64,000 bases of DNA from Sphingomonas montanisoli (GTDB lineage Bacteria > Pseudomonadota > Alphaproteobacteria > Sphingomonadales > Sphingomonadaceae). Position 1 is the first letter of the stretch. Every line of letters starts with the position of its first letter. A program made the translations under genes and the position numbers. The stretch spans positions 868,001 through 932,000 of the forward strand of contig NZ_VTOU01000001.1 in NCBI RefSeq assembly GCF_008274695.1. The letters are read 5' to 3'. The notes under the pieces were generated by a model, which worked only from the letters and a program-made list of their open reading frames with translations, was not told the origin of the DNA and ran no database searches. Below, piece by piece: positions 1-8,377 of the stretch.

Positions 1-336
1 GACCTGGCCGACGAGCCGATCATCTGGGCATCGCACAAGAAGAACCCCCGCCTCTACGATCTGCTGCAGGAGGCCTGCGACCGGCGCGGCTTCGTCCCCC
101 GCATCGCGATGGAAACGCCGACGTCGGACATCACGATGAAGATCGTCGCGGCCAGCATGGGGATCGGCTTCGTCCCCGCCTCGCTGATCGGCCACGCGCC
201 CGCCGAAGTCGCGTTCGTCCGCCCGGTCGACCTCGACGTCGCGATGCGTGCCAGCCTGGTCTGGCGCACCACACCCGACGGCGACCTTCCCTACCGCGTC
301 GCCCAGCATTTCCTCGACCGGGTCTCGCACCTGTAA
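1..336 (+). CDS. LysR-type transcriptional regulator, C-terminal part (truncated by window start)
   Basis: The frame is open from base 1 to the stop at 334-336, giving 111 residues. They look like the distal half of a LysR effector-binding domain: the segment around residues 53-61 (MGIGFVPAS) has the form of the conserved glycine-rich turn near the end of this domain, followed by a short final strand and helix. The helix-turn-helix lies outside the window and was not seen, so assignment rests on the C-terminal pattern only. It points toward the flavin monooxygenase gene 193 bases downstream and could regulate it, but LysR genes more often control a divergent neighbour, which would be outside this window. 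Confidence 0.7.
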   Translation, partial: DLADEPIIWASHKKNPRLYDLLQEACDRRGFVPRIAMETPTSDITMKIVAASMGIGFVPASLIGHAPAEVAFVRPVDLDVAMRASLVWRTTPDGDLPYRVAQHFLDRVSHL

Positions 337-348
337 CCACCCCCTCCA

Positions 349-425
349 CCGTTCGTGTCGAGCGTAGTCGAGACACGTTGGCTGGGTATGCGTGAACGTG
401 TCTCGACTTCGCTCGACACGAACGG
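349..425. repeat. Intergenic inverted repeat (31-bp arms)
   Basis: Arms 349-379 and 395-425 are reverse complements with one mismatch, separated by 15 bases. The core is GTGTCGAGCG...GTCGAGACACG. It lies between the LysR stop and the flavin monooxygenase gene and can form a long hairpin. Similar elements are common between genes in sphingomonads, which is recalled knowledge and not a search result. It may act as a terminator for the LysR gene, although no T-run follows it. Confidence 0.75.
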
Positions 426-528
426 ATGGAAAGAGGCGTTCGAATTTCGCGAAGCCTTCCCTTCGCAATGAGCGCTTTTTTGCGTGTCGGCACAGCGCGA
501 AAACGCTTTCCAAAGGAGAGCGATTCCC

Positions 529-1671
529 ATGAAATTCTCGATGATCTACGAAGCCCAGCTGCTCGATCCGAGCCCGGCGGAGGAGGAGAAGGTGCTGCTC
601 GAGATGGTCGAGCAGGCGGAAGCGCTCGACGAATATGGCTTCGACACGGTCTGGGCGGTCGAGCATACCGCCCTCACCCAATATGCGCATATGAGCGTGC
701 CCGAAACCTTCCTCGCCTTCGTCGCGGGGCGCACGAAGCGGATCGGGATCGGGCATGGCGTCGTCTGCCTGATGCCGGCGATGAACCACCCCATCAAGGT
801 GGCCGAGCGCGTCGCGATGCTCGACATCCTGTCGGGCGGCCGCGTCCATTTCGGCGTCGGCAAGGGCGGCAGCCAGCAGGAGGCGGGCGCCTTCGGCTAT
901 GACCTCAACACGCTCCAGCCGATCATCGACGAAGCGATGTATCTCGTCCCCAAGATCCTCGCGAACGGCGAGATCGAGCATCACGGGGAGTATATCGACA
1001 TCCCCCACCGCCCGATCCACCCGGCGCCTAAGCAGAAGCCGCATCCGCCGATGTACATGGCGACGACCAAGGCGGAGACTTTGGTCATGGCCGGATCGCG
1101 CGGGATCGGCGCACTGGTGATGGGCTTCGGCGGGCCGGAAGACGTGGCGAAGAAAAGCCGCATCTATCGCGAGGCTTATGCCAAGCGGAAAGCCGAGGAT
1201 CAGGTCGGCTTCGTCCCCCTCGAACATCTGGCGGCCTTATGCCCCACGATCGTCTCGCACGATCGCGAGAAGGCGCGCCGCGTGGGCCTGCGCGGGCAAC
1301 GCTTCTTCGCCGAGGCGCTGGCGCACTGGTATCAGGGCATGCCCAAGCCGACCGGTTACGACCTGTCGGCCGAGGAGCATCTGGAGGCGCTCGAACATCT
1401 GCGCACCGATCGCCACGCCATCATCGGCGAGGACAAGGTCGCGATGGCGCCCGACCCCGGCTATTATGGCGAGGTGCCGCATGCTTACGGCACGCCCGCC
1501 GACTGCATCGCCTATGTCCAGCGCCTGATCGACGCGGGCGCGGATGAAATCCTGTTCCTGTCGCAGATGGGCGGCGTCGAGCATGAGGCGATCATGGAAA
1601 CGATCCGCCTGATCGGCACCGAGGTGATCCCGCACTTCCGCGCGAAGGGAGAGGCGAGGAGCGCGGCGTAG
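529..1671 (+). CDS. LLM-class flavin-dependent oxidoreductase (luciferase-like monooxygenase)
   Basis: A 380-residue protein of the bacterial luciferase-like family, which uses reduced flavin (FMN or F420) and O2 to oxygenate small organic substrates. It shows the early strand-helix GFDTVWAVEH (residues 37-46) and the SGGRVHFGVGKG turn (102-113) typical of the TIM-barrel flavin site. The start at 529 is chosen over an in-frame start at 484 because AAAGGAGAG lies just upstream of 529 and the family begins near this point (MKFSMIYE). It stands alone, downstream of the LysR end and convergent with a TonB receptor. Substrate unknown; alkanal, sulfonate, nitrilotriacetate-like and terpenoid ketone monooxygenases all belong to this fold. 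Confidence 0.88.
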   Translation: MKFSMIYEAQLLDPSPAEEEKVLLEMVEQAEALDEYGFDTVWAVEHTALTQYAHMSVPETFLAFVAGRTKRIGIGHGVVCLMPAMNHPIKVAERVAMLDILSGGRVHFGVGKGGSQQEAGAFGYDLNTLQPIIDEAMYLVPKILANGEIEHHGEYIDIPHRPIHPAPKQKPHPPMYMATTKAETLVMAGSRGIGALVMGFGGPEDVAKKSRIYREAYAKRKAEDQVGFVPLEHLAALCPTIVSHDREKARRVGLRGQRFFAEALAHWYQGMPKPTGYDLSAEEHLEALEHLRTDRHAIIGEDKVAMAPDPGYYGEVPHAYGTPADCIAYVQRLIDAGADEILFLSQMGGVEHEAIMETIRLIGTEVIPHFRAKGEARSAA

Positions 1672-1685
1672 TCTCCCGGTCCAAC

Positions 1686-1819
1686 CCGTCATGCTGAACT
1701 TGTTTCAGCATCCACTCCTCCGCAAGTGCGAGTTGCCAGAAAGAACGGGCCGGACGGATATATCCGGCTTTATCCGCGTCAACCTCCTAGTGGATGCTGA
1801 AACAAGTTCAGCATGACGG
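1686..1819. repeat. Perfect 31-bp inverted repeat between convergent genes
   Basis: Arms 1686-1716 and 1789-1819 are exact reverse complements, built on the core ATGCTGAACTTGTTTCAGCA, which is itself partly palindromic (TGCTGAA...TTCAGCA). The 72-base spacer shows no gene. It sits between the convergent flavin monooxygenase and TonB receptor genes. It looks like a dispersed sphingomonad intergenic repeat, since both arms carry the same unit in opposite orientation. Confidence 0.85.
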
Positions 1820-1821
1820 CC

Positions 1822-1867
1822 GAAAAGGAAAAGGCCGCGTCCCGAGGGACGCGGCCTTTTCCTTTTC
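1822..1867. terminator. Bidirectional rho-independent terminator
   Basis: Two 22-base perfect arms (1822-1843 and 1846-1867) contain a GC-rich stem (GGCCGCGTCCC) flanked by A-rich and T-rich tracts (GAAAAGGAAAA and its complement). Read on either strand this gives a strong stem followed by a pyrimidine/T-rich tail, so it can terminate both the rightward flavin monooxygenase gene and the leftward TonB receptor gene. Confidence 0.9.
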
Positions 1868-1882
1868 CCCGCTAGGAGAGGA

Positions 1883-4003
1883 TCAGAACGAATACGTCCC
1901 CGTCACCCCATAGCTGATCGGCCGCGCATAGGCGATGGCGTCGGCGAAGGCGGTGACCGAGACGCCCTGGCCGTAGCGGGTGTTGGTGAGGTTCCGGCCC
2001 CACACCGACAGCTTCAGATTGTTCTGCAGCGTGTAGCTCACCTCGGCATTCACCAGCGAATATTCGCTCTGGCGGCTCCGGTTGTCGACCGTCCAGGCGA
2101 AGCCGGAATTGTAGTAATAGGTGACGGCCGCGCCGATCTTGTCGCCGTTGGCGAGTTCGCGGTCGTAATTCACCCCGACATTGCCGGTGACCTTCGGCGT
2201 GCGGATCAACGGGTTGCCCGAGGCATTCCCCGTGAACTGGATATTGCCGCCCGCAGGCGCGGGGGCCGGCGCGAAGAACGGCGCGTTGGTGAACGTGCCA
2301 TATGTGCCGTTGGTATAGGCTCCCGCGATCCGCACCCGGAATGCGGGCGTGATCCGATAGGTGAAGTCACCATCCACGCCATAGATCGTCGCGTCGGTCG
2401 CGTTGAGGGTCAGCGCCAGGCCGTTTGCATCGCGCGTCTGCAGCTGCAGGTTCTTATAGTCATAATAATAGGCCGACACGTTGAGCGTGATTTCGTTGCT
2501 CGAATGCTTGAACCCGCCTTCATAGGCCTGAACCGTCTCGGGCTTGATCGCGGGCAGGCCGAACGCCGTGGCGTTGTACAAGCCGCTCTTGAAGCCCTTC
2601 GAATAGGTGAAATAGACGTTCGACTGCGGATCGACTTCGTACACCAGCGACAGACGCGGGGTCCAACTGTCGAAGGTCGCTTCCCGCTTTGTGGTCAGCG
2701 GATTGCCCGCCGCGCGACGCTGCGCATTCTCGCGCTTTTCCTTGCTGTAGCGGACACCCGCCGTGACCTTGAACTGCGGCAACACCTCGTACGTGCCCTC
2801 GGCAAACGCCGCCCCCGCCTCGGCCTTCAGCCGGGATTCGGTGACGAGCGCACCGTTCGACAGGACCGGATTGAAATCCTTCTGATGGAAATAATACAGC
2901 CCGCCGAGCCACTGGAACGGTCCCGGCTCGGATGAGGACAGGGTGAATTCCTGCGTGAAGACATTCTCGTTGATCGTCACGTTGACGCGGTTGATCGCCG
3001 CCGCCACGCGATCCTGATCGGTGAAGGATCGGTGGTCGGTGTTGCGGTAGGCGGTCAGCGACTTCGCCACCACGCCATCGAAATCGTGCTGGATCTCCGC
3101 GCTGCCGCCCCAGCCCCAGCTGTGCGCGAACGGATCGAAGGTGAGCGCCAGCTTGTACGGATCGCTCGGGATGAACGCGCCCACCGACGATGTGGCGCGC
3201 GGGCCGCTGCCGATCGAACGGATCGAGATGCCGGTCGAATCCTCGACCCGTCCATAATCGCCGCTCAGCGTGATGCTGGTCGCCTCGCCCGGCTCGAGCA
3301 GCAATTTACCGCGGATATTATATTCCTGGTAGGTCGACAGATCGGTGTTGCGCAGCGCGTCCTTCGTGAAGCCGTTATCGTCGCGATAATAAGCGGCAAG
3401 GCTTGCGCTGATCCCGTTGGTGATCGGCCCGGACAGATAGCCGCCCACCCTGACCTCGTCGAACCGGCCATAAGAGGCGGTCAGCTTGCCGGTCAGCGTG
3501 TCGGACGGCTTCTTGGTGTTGACCAGGATCGCGCCGCCGGTGGCGTTGCGGCCGAACAACGTGCCTTGCGGCCCCTTCAGCACCTGGATCGAGTCAATGT
3601 TGACCAGATCGAACACCGCGAAGTTCTGGCTCGCGATATAGACGCCGTCGACATAGACCGCGACGGGCGATTCCGCGCCGCCCGCGACGATCGTCGTGCC
3701 GATGCCGCGGATCGTCGCCTGCAACTGCGCGCCGGTATTCTGGATCGTGATGCCCGGCGTGATCATGGCCAGATCGCGCGTCGCGGTCGTGCCGTTCCGC
3801 TCCAGCTCGGCCGCGTTGAACGCCGTCACCGTCAGCGGCACGTCCTTCAGCTTTTCCTCGCGGCGCTGTGCGGTGACGATGATCTCGTTATCGCTCGCCA
3901 TTTCGGCCGGCGCGGCGGGTGCCTGCGCCCAGACGGGGGCGCCCGCCGCCAGCGCTATCGTGAGCGCCGACCATGCGACACCGCTCTTCACGATCCTGTG
4001 CAT
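1883..4003 (-). CDS. TonB-dependent outer-membrane receptor
   Basis: A 706-residue outer-membrane receptor. A signal peptide ends near residue 27 (PVWAQA), and a TonB box EIIVTA is at residues 40-45. The plug domain follows, with the hallmark VLKGPQGTLFGRNATGGAI segment around residues 140-160, and then a 22-strand type barrel ending in an aromatic residue (TYSF). Length and organisation match the sphingomonad receptors that import siderophores or, often, carbon substrates. It is downstream of a LuxR-type regulator and an SDR on the same strand, so it is more likely a substrate importer for this catabolic region than an iron receptor, but the ligand is not readable. A nested inverted repeat lies just upstream (4020-4067). 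Confidence 0.93.
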   Translation of the reverse strand: MHRIVKSGVAWSALTIALAAGAPVWAQAPAAPAEMASDNEIIVTAQRREEKLKDVPLTVTAFNAAELERNGTTATRDLAMITPGITIQNTGAQLQATIRGIGTTIVAGGAESPVAVYVDGVYIASQNFAVFDLVNIDSIQVLKGPQGTLFGRNATGGAILVNTKKPSDTLTGKLTASYGRFDEVRVGGYLSGPITNGISASLAAYYRDDNGFTKDALRNTDLSTYQEYNIRGKLLLEPGEATSITLSGDYGRVEDSTGISIRSIGSGPRATSSVGAFIPSDPYKLALTFDPFAHSWGWGGSAEIQHDFDGVVAKSLTAYRNTDHRSFTDQDRVAAAINRVNVTINENVFTQEFTLSSSEPGPFQWLGGLYYFHQKDFNPVLSNGALVTESRLKAEAGAAFAEGTYEVLPQFKVTAGVRYSKEKRENAQRRAAGNPLTTKREATFDSWTPRLSLVYEVDPQSNVYFTYSKGFKSGLYNATAFGLPAIKPETVQAYEGGFKHSSNEITLNVSAYYYDYKNLQLQTRDANGLALTLNATDATIYGVDGDFTYRITPAFRVRIAGAYTNGTYGTFTNAPFFAPAPAPAGGNIQFTGNASGNPLIRTPKVTGNVGVNYDRELANGDKIGAAVTYYYNSGFAWTVDNRSRQSEYSLVNAEVSYTLQNNLKLSVWGRNLTNTRYGQGVSVTAFADAIAYARPISYGVTGTYSF

Positions 4004-4019
4004 CTCTCCATCCCCTCTT

Positions 4020-4067
4020 CTGGTCTTTCGCCACGTTGTTTCCGTGGCGTGCTTATCCGCAGACCAG
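4020..4067. promoter_or_regulatory. Nested dyad upstream of the TonB receptor gene
   Basis: The outer arms CTGGTCT (4020-4026) and AGACCAG (4061-4067) are exact complements. Inside them lie CGCCACG (4029-4035) and CGTGGCG (4043-4049) with a 7-base loop. This is 17 bases upstream of the receptor start. It could be an operator for the adjacent LuxR-type regulator or a structured leader in the mRNA. Confidence 0.45.
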
Positions 4068-4142
4068 TATCTTCGATTGGGCGGAAGGAGGGAGCGAGAA
4101 AATTCGATAGGCTCGTTGCGGGCGTCGCAACCCTGCGCGCGT

Positions 4143-5297
4143 TCAGCCCAGCATCGCCACGCTGCGCAGGATCAGCCGCACCAGTTCGGCCTGCCGCCCG
4201 ACGCCGACCTTGGCGAAGATCTTCTTCGAATAGCTGCGCACCGTGCTTTCGGTCAGGCCGGTCTCCTTCGCCGCTTCGGCCAGGGTCAGCCCCTGCGTCA
4301 GCAGCGCGGCCAGGTTCGCCTCCGACGGCGACAGATCGAACAAAGTCGCGATCAGCTGCTCGAACGATCCGCTGCGCCCTGCGTCGGTCGCATAGACCAC
4401 GACCGCCGGCCCCAGATCGGCGGGCGCGCGCCGCTCGCGCCGGATCGCGCGGACGAGGATACCGAGCCCGTCGGCGCGATCGTCGACGCAGCGGAACGCC
4501 TTGACGAAGTCGCTTTCGGGATCGGCGATCCGCGCCGCCAGCGCCTTGTCGATCGTCTCGCGGAAGCGCGCGCCGTCGCTGCGGCCCGTCAGCGTCAGCC
4601 GCCCGTCCATCACGCGGAAGGTCTCGCCGCGATCGATCAGTTGCTGTGCCGCGCCGTTCGCCCGCACCATCCGCCCGCGTCCGTCGATCATGAACGTGCC
4701 GATCGTCAGCCGGTCGAGCGCGTCGGTCAGCACCTCCAGCTCGGATTCGTCGCGATAGATGCGCGAGAACAGCGCCAGCGCCTGTTCGAAATGCGGGCGC
4801 AGCGCCGCCATGAAGCGCTTATGCTCCTCGCCGAAGCGCATCCCCGATCCCGAATGGACCAGGCCGATATTGCATTCGAGCCCGCCCGGCTCGGTCACAT
4901 ACATGCCCAGCGCCTGTTCGATGCCGTAGGGACGCATGACGGTGCGGTAGAACTCGCTTTCCTCCAGCGCCTCGCGGCTCGCCACCTCTTCGAGCAGGAC
5001 GATGTCGCCCGATCGGTGGAGCGCGTTGCGCAGCGGATCGAGATGGCCGATCTCGGCGTGGGCATTGCCGATGTCGCGCGCTTCCTTGCCGTGCACCGGT
5101 GGGGTTTTGCCCCACAGAACCATCGGCGCCAGCCCCTTGCGGCTCAGTTGCAGCGTGATCGCCGCATTCTGGCACCCGACCAGATCGACCAACGTCGACA
5201 GGAACCCCCGCCACGGCACGGGCTCGAGCGGCCCGCGATAGAGCGCCATCACCAGATCGTCGCTGATCGCGAGCGTGTCGGAAATCTTCTGCGCCAT
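4143..5297 (-). CDS. LuxR-type HTH transcriptional regulator
   Basis: A 384-residue regulator. The last 66 residues (319-384) form a GerE/LuxR helix-turn-helix: LSPSEANLAALLTQGLT, then TGLTESTVRSY and a dimer helix. The first 300 residues are a probable sensory region of mixed helices with no recognised autoinducer-binding signature. The start at 5297 is preferred because GGAGG sits 6-10 bases upstream; an in-frame start 12 codons earlier lacks such a site. It is co-directional with an SDR upstream and the TonB receptor downstream, so local control of receptor and SDR is the simplest reading. Regulators of this build are frequent in sphingomonad catabolic clusters. Confidence 0.9.
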   Translation of the reverse strand: MAQKISDTLAISDDLVMALYRGPLEPVPWRGFLSTLVDLVGCQNAAITLQLSRKGLAPMVLWGKTPPVHGKEARDIGNAHAEIGHLDPLRNALHRSGDIVLLEEVASREALEESEFYRTVMRPYGIEQALGMYVTEPGGLECNIGLVHSGSGMRFGEEHKRFMAALRPHFEQALALFSRIYRDESELEVLTDALDRLTIGTFMIDGRGRMVRANGAAQQLIDRGETFRVMDGRLTLTGRSDGARFRETIDKALAARIADPESDFVKAFRCVDDRADGLGILVRAIRRERRAPADLGPAVVVYATDAGRSGSFEQLIATLFDLSPSEANLAALLTQGLTLAEAAKETGLTESTVRSYSKKIFAKVGVGRQAELVRLILRSVAMLG

Positions 5298-5325
5298 CTT
5301 CGTCCCTCCGCAGCTCGCCTTCTCG

Positions 5326-5349
5326 ATCCTCACCCGCCAGGGGGAGGAT
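5326..5349. repeat. Half-unit of the CCTCCCCC palindromic repeat
   Basis: The sequence starts ATCCTC and ends GAGGAT around a CCCGCCAGGG core. It is a short single-hairpin relative of the two-armed repeats at 6919, 21034, 33607 and 43503. It lies between the SDR stop and the LuxR-type gene start on the minus strand and so could weaken read-through between them. Confidence 0.7.
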
Positions 5350-5357
5350 TAGGAGGG

Positions 5358-6101
5358 TCAGCCCTTCGCCAACCCCAGATAGGCGGGCACTTCGCCGCCG
5401 CCATGCACCGCCAGTTCGGCGCCGCTGACATAAGCGGCCTGATCGGAGGCGAGCCACGCGACCGCATTGGCGATGTCGGCGCCCCACGCCATCCGCTTCA
5501 TCGGCAGCATGTCCGATATGCGCGCGACCCCGGCGGGGCCGCCATAATGATCGTCCTGCCCCTCTTCGGCCTCGACCAGCCCGACGATGATCGCGTTGAC
5601 GCGAACCTTCGGGCCCCATTCCATCGCCATGCCGCTGGTGGCGCTGAGCAGCCCCGCCTTGGCCGCGCCATAAGCGACCGTGCCCGGCGAGGCGCGCTTG
5701 CCCGATACGCTGGCGATGTTGATAACCGATCCGCCCTCGGCCTGCCCCACCATCACCGCATGCGCGGCACGGGCGAGGTAGATCGGGCCAAGCAGATTGA
5801 GGGCGATCACCCGCTCGACCAGCTTGGCCGAACTGTCGGCCAGCCCGACATTGGGCGATCCGCCCGCATTGTTGACGAGCAGGTCGAGCCGCCCGAACCG
5901 CTCCTTGACCTGCGCGACCAGATCCTCGGCGACCTGCGCGTCGCGGATGTCCGCCTGAATGAAGACCGCGCCGCCCTCGTCCGCCGGCGCCGTGCGACCG
6001 CACACCACGACGCGCCAGCCGTCGGCCAGCAGGCGGTCGGCGGTCGCCTTGCCGATCCCGCGTGTGCCGCCCGTAATCAATGCCACCCGGCTGTCGCTCA
6101 T
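5358..6101 (-). CDS. Short-chain dehydrogenase/reductase
   Basis: A 247-residue classical SDR, an NAD(P)-dependent oxidoreductase of alcohol/ketone groups. It has the cofactor motif TGGTRGIG near residues 10-17, the NNAG motif (LLVNNAGGS), a catalytic YGAAK, and a C-terminal substrate loop ending with a VHGGGEVPAYLG tail. The start at 6101 is preferred over 6164 because the family begins a few residues before the first strand (SRVALITGG) and GGCGAGG lies just upstream; a second ATG one codon earlier is equally possible. It is the first gene of a leftward set with the LuxR-type regulator and the TonB receptor. Substrate not readable. Confidence 0.92.
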   Translation of the reverse strand: MSDSRVALITGGTRGIGKATADRLLADGWRVVVCGRTAPADEGGAVFIQADIRDAQVAEDLVAQVKERFGRLDLLVNNAGGSPNVGLADSSAKLVERVIALNLLGPIYLARAAHAVMVGQAEGGSVINIASVSGKRASPGTVAYGAAKAGLLSATSGMAMEWGPKVRVNAIIVGLVEAEEGQDDHYGGPAGVARISDMLPMKRMAWGADIANAVAWLASDQAAYVSGAELAVHGGGEVPAYLGLAKG

Positions 6102-6256
6102 CATCCTCGCCTTTTCCGTTCGGCCTTCGCTCTGCGGACGGCCGCCCGGCCCGTCTCTCCCCATTTGGGGAGCGAGCCATTTTCATTGTCGGCTATCAAA
6201 GCGGCAAGCCCCCGCAGAGGCAAGCGCAACCCGATCGCAGGACAGGAAGACCCCGA

Positions 6257-6646
6257 ATGAGCATCGAGACCAACAAGCAGATCGCAATCGCCTTCCTGCG
6301 ATCAATCAGCGCGCGCAATCCCGACATGGCCATCGCCGCGCCCGATTTCAGCTTCTGGATGCCCACGCGCGGCCTGCTCGACAAGGACACCTTCCTCAAG
6401 CTCTCCGCCGGCCTCCAGTCGATGCTCGCCGAGCCGATCACGTTCGACATCGCCCACGTCACGGCGGAGGAGGACCGCGTCTCGATCGAGGCGGTCGGCA
6501 CCGCGACCCTCATCGACAACACGCCCTTCCGCAACGATTACCACATCCTGTTCCTGATGCGGGAGGGCAAGGTCTCGCAGATGCGCGAATATAACAACTC
6601 GATCGTCGGCGCCGAAGCCTTCGGAAAGAAACGCCAACCGGCTTGA
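6257..6646 (+). CDS. SnoaL-like / nuclear transport factor 2 family protein
   Basis: A 129-residue cone-shaped alpha+beta barrel protein of the SnoaL/NTF2 superfamily. It starts with a helix (NKQIAIAFLRSI), has the typical aromatic-rich middle strand (FSFWMP) and ends with the paired strands FLMREGKVSQMREYNN. Family members include polyketide cyclases, steroid isomerases and dehydratases; catalytic residues cannot be assigned here. The start at 6257 has AGGAAGA 6 bases upstream, and the long in-frame extension to 6080 would overlap the divergent SDR start. It is alone on the plus strand, divergent from the SDR gene, with which it shares a 155-base promoter region. Confidence 0.85.
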   Translation: MSIETNKQIAIAFLRSISARNPDMAIAAPDFSFWMPTRGLLDKDTFLKLSAGLQSMLAEPITFDIAHVTAEEDRVSIEAVGTATLIDNTPFRNDYHILFLMREGKVSQMREYNNSIVGAEAFGKKRQPA

Positions 6647-6681
6647 CATTTTACCGATTTGGTTATATATCTGTTTCCAGA

Positions 6682-6846
6682 TTAGAAACCGAATCTGCTT
6701 AGAAGAAGGCCGACGCCGGTGCCCACCACAATCCCAACGAGCCAAACCAACCAACTCCGACCGCGCCTTTTGCCTTTTATCTTGGGCGGCAAGATGGGTG
6801 GCGTCGTGACAGTGTCCAACAGTTCCCCGAGAACCGGCTCGACCAT
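6682..6846 (-). CDS. Small hypothetical protein with one C-terminal membrane segment
   Basis: A possible 54-residue protein. It starts at an ATG with GGAG about 12 bases upstream, has a proline- and lysine-rich middle (PPKIKGKRRGR) and ends in one hydrophobic stretch (WLVWLVGIVVGTGVGLLL, residues 32-49). The positively charged run before the helix would favour a cytoplasmic N-terminus. No family recognised. It lies between the SnoaL-like gene and a palindromic repeat, and may be a chance reading frame; a longer in-frame start at 6933 exists but falls inside the repeat. Confidence 0.35.
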   Translation of the reverse strand: MVEPVLGELLDTVTTPPILPPKIKGKRRGRSWLVWLVGIVVGTGVGLLLSRFGF

Positions 6847-6918
6847 TTGCCTTTCTCCGTTGGCTTTCTCGATGCACTCCCCATCATGCGACGGTCTTTG
6901 AAATCCGCAACACTCATA

Positions 6919-7042
6919 ATCCTCCCCCGCCAAGGGGAGGTGTCAGCGTAGCTGACGGAGGGGGAGGACGGCGGCTCACTAGAGGTCTCGCGTCCTCCCC
7001 CTCCGTCGCCTTTGGCGCCACCTCCCCCTGGCGGGGGAGGAT
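6919..7042. repeat. Two-armed CCTCCCCC palindromic repeat (copy 1)
   Basis: Left arm 6919-6970 and right arm 6991-7042 are imperfect reverse complements that both begin or end with ATCCTCCCCC / GGGGGAGGAT. The central hairpins differ between arms: GTCAGC...GCTGAC on the left, GTCGCC...GGCGCC on the right. The 20-base spacer carries no gene. Near-identical units lie at 21034-21158 (same orientation) and 43503-43629 (opposite orientation). Confidence 0.85.
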
Positions 7043-7061
7043 TTAAGAGGAAAAACCAAAA

Positions 7062-7081
7062 GCCACAAAAGCCACAACCAT
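7062..7081. repeat. 20-bp repeat shared with 55141-55160
   Basis: Twenty identical bases, with core CACAAAAGCCACAACC, occur here and at 55141-55160, with looser similarity continuing to about 7100 and 55180. Both copies sit just beyond a CCTCCCCC-type element and just past the stop of a leftward gene. Confidence 0.7.
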
Positions 7082-7087
7082 TGTGGC
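7071..7087 (-). terminator. Probable terminator of the MFS gene
   Basis: Perfect 7-bp stem GCCACAA / TTGTGGC with a CCA loop. Read on the minus strand it is followed by TTTTGTGGCTTTTGG and then a T-run, the layout of an intrinsic terminator, 10 bases after the MFS stop codon. Confidence 0.7.
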
Positions 7088-7096
7088 CTTTCACCT

Positions 7097-8377
7097 TCAT
7101 ACGGCGACAGCCGCCACTTTCCGCCGATCGATCGCCGAGCCGAAGAAGAAGCACAAAACGCCCGCCAGATAGAAGAGGTTGAGCGTCAGCATCGCCCAGC
7201 GCAGCGAATGCTCACCACCGTAGAGGTCGCTCAGCACGCCGACCACATAGGGCCCGCCGCCATAACCGAGCAGGTTCGCCATCACCATCTCGATCGCGAT
7301 CACGGTGCCGCGATAGTGCGGCGGGGTCAGGTTCAGGAGGGCGGCATAGCTGATGCCGAGGAAGGCGTAGCAGAACAGGCTGTAGCCCATGATCGCCGCG
7401 ATCGTCATACCCACCGTCGCGGCCAGCACCGCCCACACCGAGAAGAGGCCCGTAATACCGGCGGCAACCGCGCATAAAAACATCATCCGCCCCGGATCGC
7501 CCTTCGCCAGCCGATCGGTGATCGTGCCGGTGAAGATCAGGCCGATCCCCCCGCACACGCCCGATCCCAGCGCGATGACGAGGCCCGCCTGCTTGATGTC
7601 CAGATCATGCTCGCGCATCAGGAAAGGCGCGAACCAGCCGAGCACCCCGGTGTTCGCCGCCGCCAGCAGCGCCGCGCCGACGATGATGCACATCACCCGC
7701 CCGTCGCGCCGGATGAAGCCGAACGCATCGGCCAGCCGCTGCCGCCAGTTGCCCGAAAAATCGAACTTCTTCGCCTCCTGCGCCCCCCGTTCCGGCTCGC
7801 GCAGGAAGAAGAGATAGGCGATGGCGAGCGGGATGCCCGGCAGGCCGGCGGCGACGAACGCCATCCGCCATCCATATTCGGCAACGATCCACGCGCCGAC
7901 CAGAAAGCAGAGGAACGAACCGAGCGATATCCCCGTCTGGAAGATCGCCACCGCGGTCGCCCGCCGTTCGCGCGGAAACATGTCGGTGATCATCGACACC
8001 GCGGTCGGCGACGCCCCCGCCTCCGCCGCGCCCACGCCCACCCGCGCGAGCAGCAGGTGCGCATAGCTGTTCGCCAGCCCCGCCAGCGCGGTGAGCGCGC
8101 TCCACAGCGCCAGCACGATCGCGAGCAGGTTGCGCCGGCTCATCCGATCGGCGAGCAGACCCAGCGGGATCGCGGTGATCGCATAGACCATCCCGAAGGC
8201 AAGGCCGGTCAGCATCCCCAGCTGGCTGTCGGTCAGCCCGAACTCGGCCTTCAACGGCTCGATCACCAGCGACGCGACCCGCCGGTCGATCTGGTTGAGC
8301 GTCATCATCGCGGTGAGCAGGGCCAGGCCGAACCAGGCGCGGCCGCGCGACATGCTGGGGGCTCGATCGGGGGTCAT
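7097..8377 (-). CDS. MFS transporter, spinster-like
   Basis: A 426-residue inner-membrane carrier with about 12 hydrophobic segments. The first is followed by TLNQIDRRVASLVIEPLK, close to the spinster-like MFS pattern, and the cytoplasmic loop LADRMSRRNLL matches the family signature between helices 2 and 3. An in-frame extension to 8620 is rejected because it has low-complexity charged sequence and overlaps the divergent AtuA-like gene; 8377 has GGAGAG just upstream. It is transcribed away from the nine-gene operon beginning at 8566 and shares its promoter region, suggesting uptake or efflux of a related compound. Direction and substrate unknown. Confidence 0.92.
   Translation of the reverse strand: MTPDRAPSMSRGRAWFGLALLTAMMTLNQIDRRVASLVIEPLKAEFGLTDSQLGMLTGLAFGMVYAITAIPLGLLADRMSRRNLLAIVLALWSALTALAGLANSYAHLLLARVGVGAAEAGASPTAVSMITDMFPRERRATAVAIFQTGISLGSFLCFLVGAWIVAEYGWRMAFVAAGLPGIPLAIAYLFFLREPERGAQEAKKFDFSGNWRQRLADAFGFIRRDGRVMCIIVGAALLAAANTGVLGWFAPFLMREHDLDIKQAGLVIALGSGVCGGIGLIFTGTITDRLAKGDPGRMMFLCAVAAGITGLFSVWAVLAATVGMTIAAIMGYSLFCYAFLGISYAALLNLTPPHYRGTVIAIEMVMANLLGYGGGPYVVGVLSDLYGGEHSLRWAMLTLNLFYLAGVLCFFFGSAIDRRKVAAVAV

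Noticed and set aside
3696-6260. An 850-codon plus-strand open frame across the LuxR-type and SDR genes
   Set aside because: Antisense frames of this length are expected in GC-rich DNA; the opposite strand carries two clear domain families, and this frame reads as low-complexity RRQH-type sequence.
6919-7042. The palindromic repeats as insertion sequences with their own transposase
   Set aside because: They are about 125 bases long with no reading frame of their own; only the 54568-55089 copy carries a gene, and it is a DUF559 nuclease, not a transposase.
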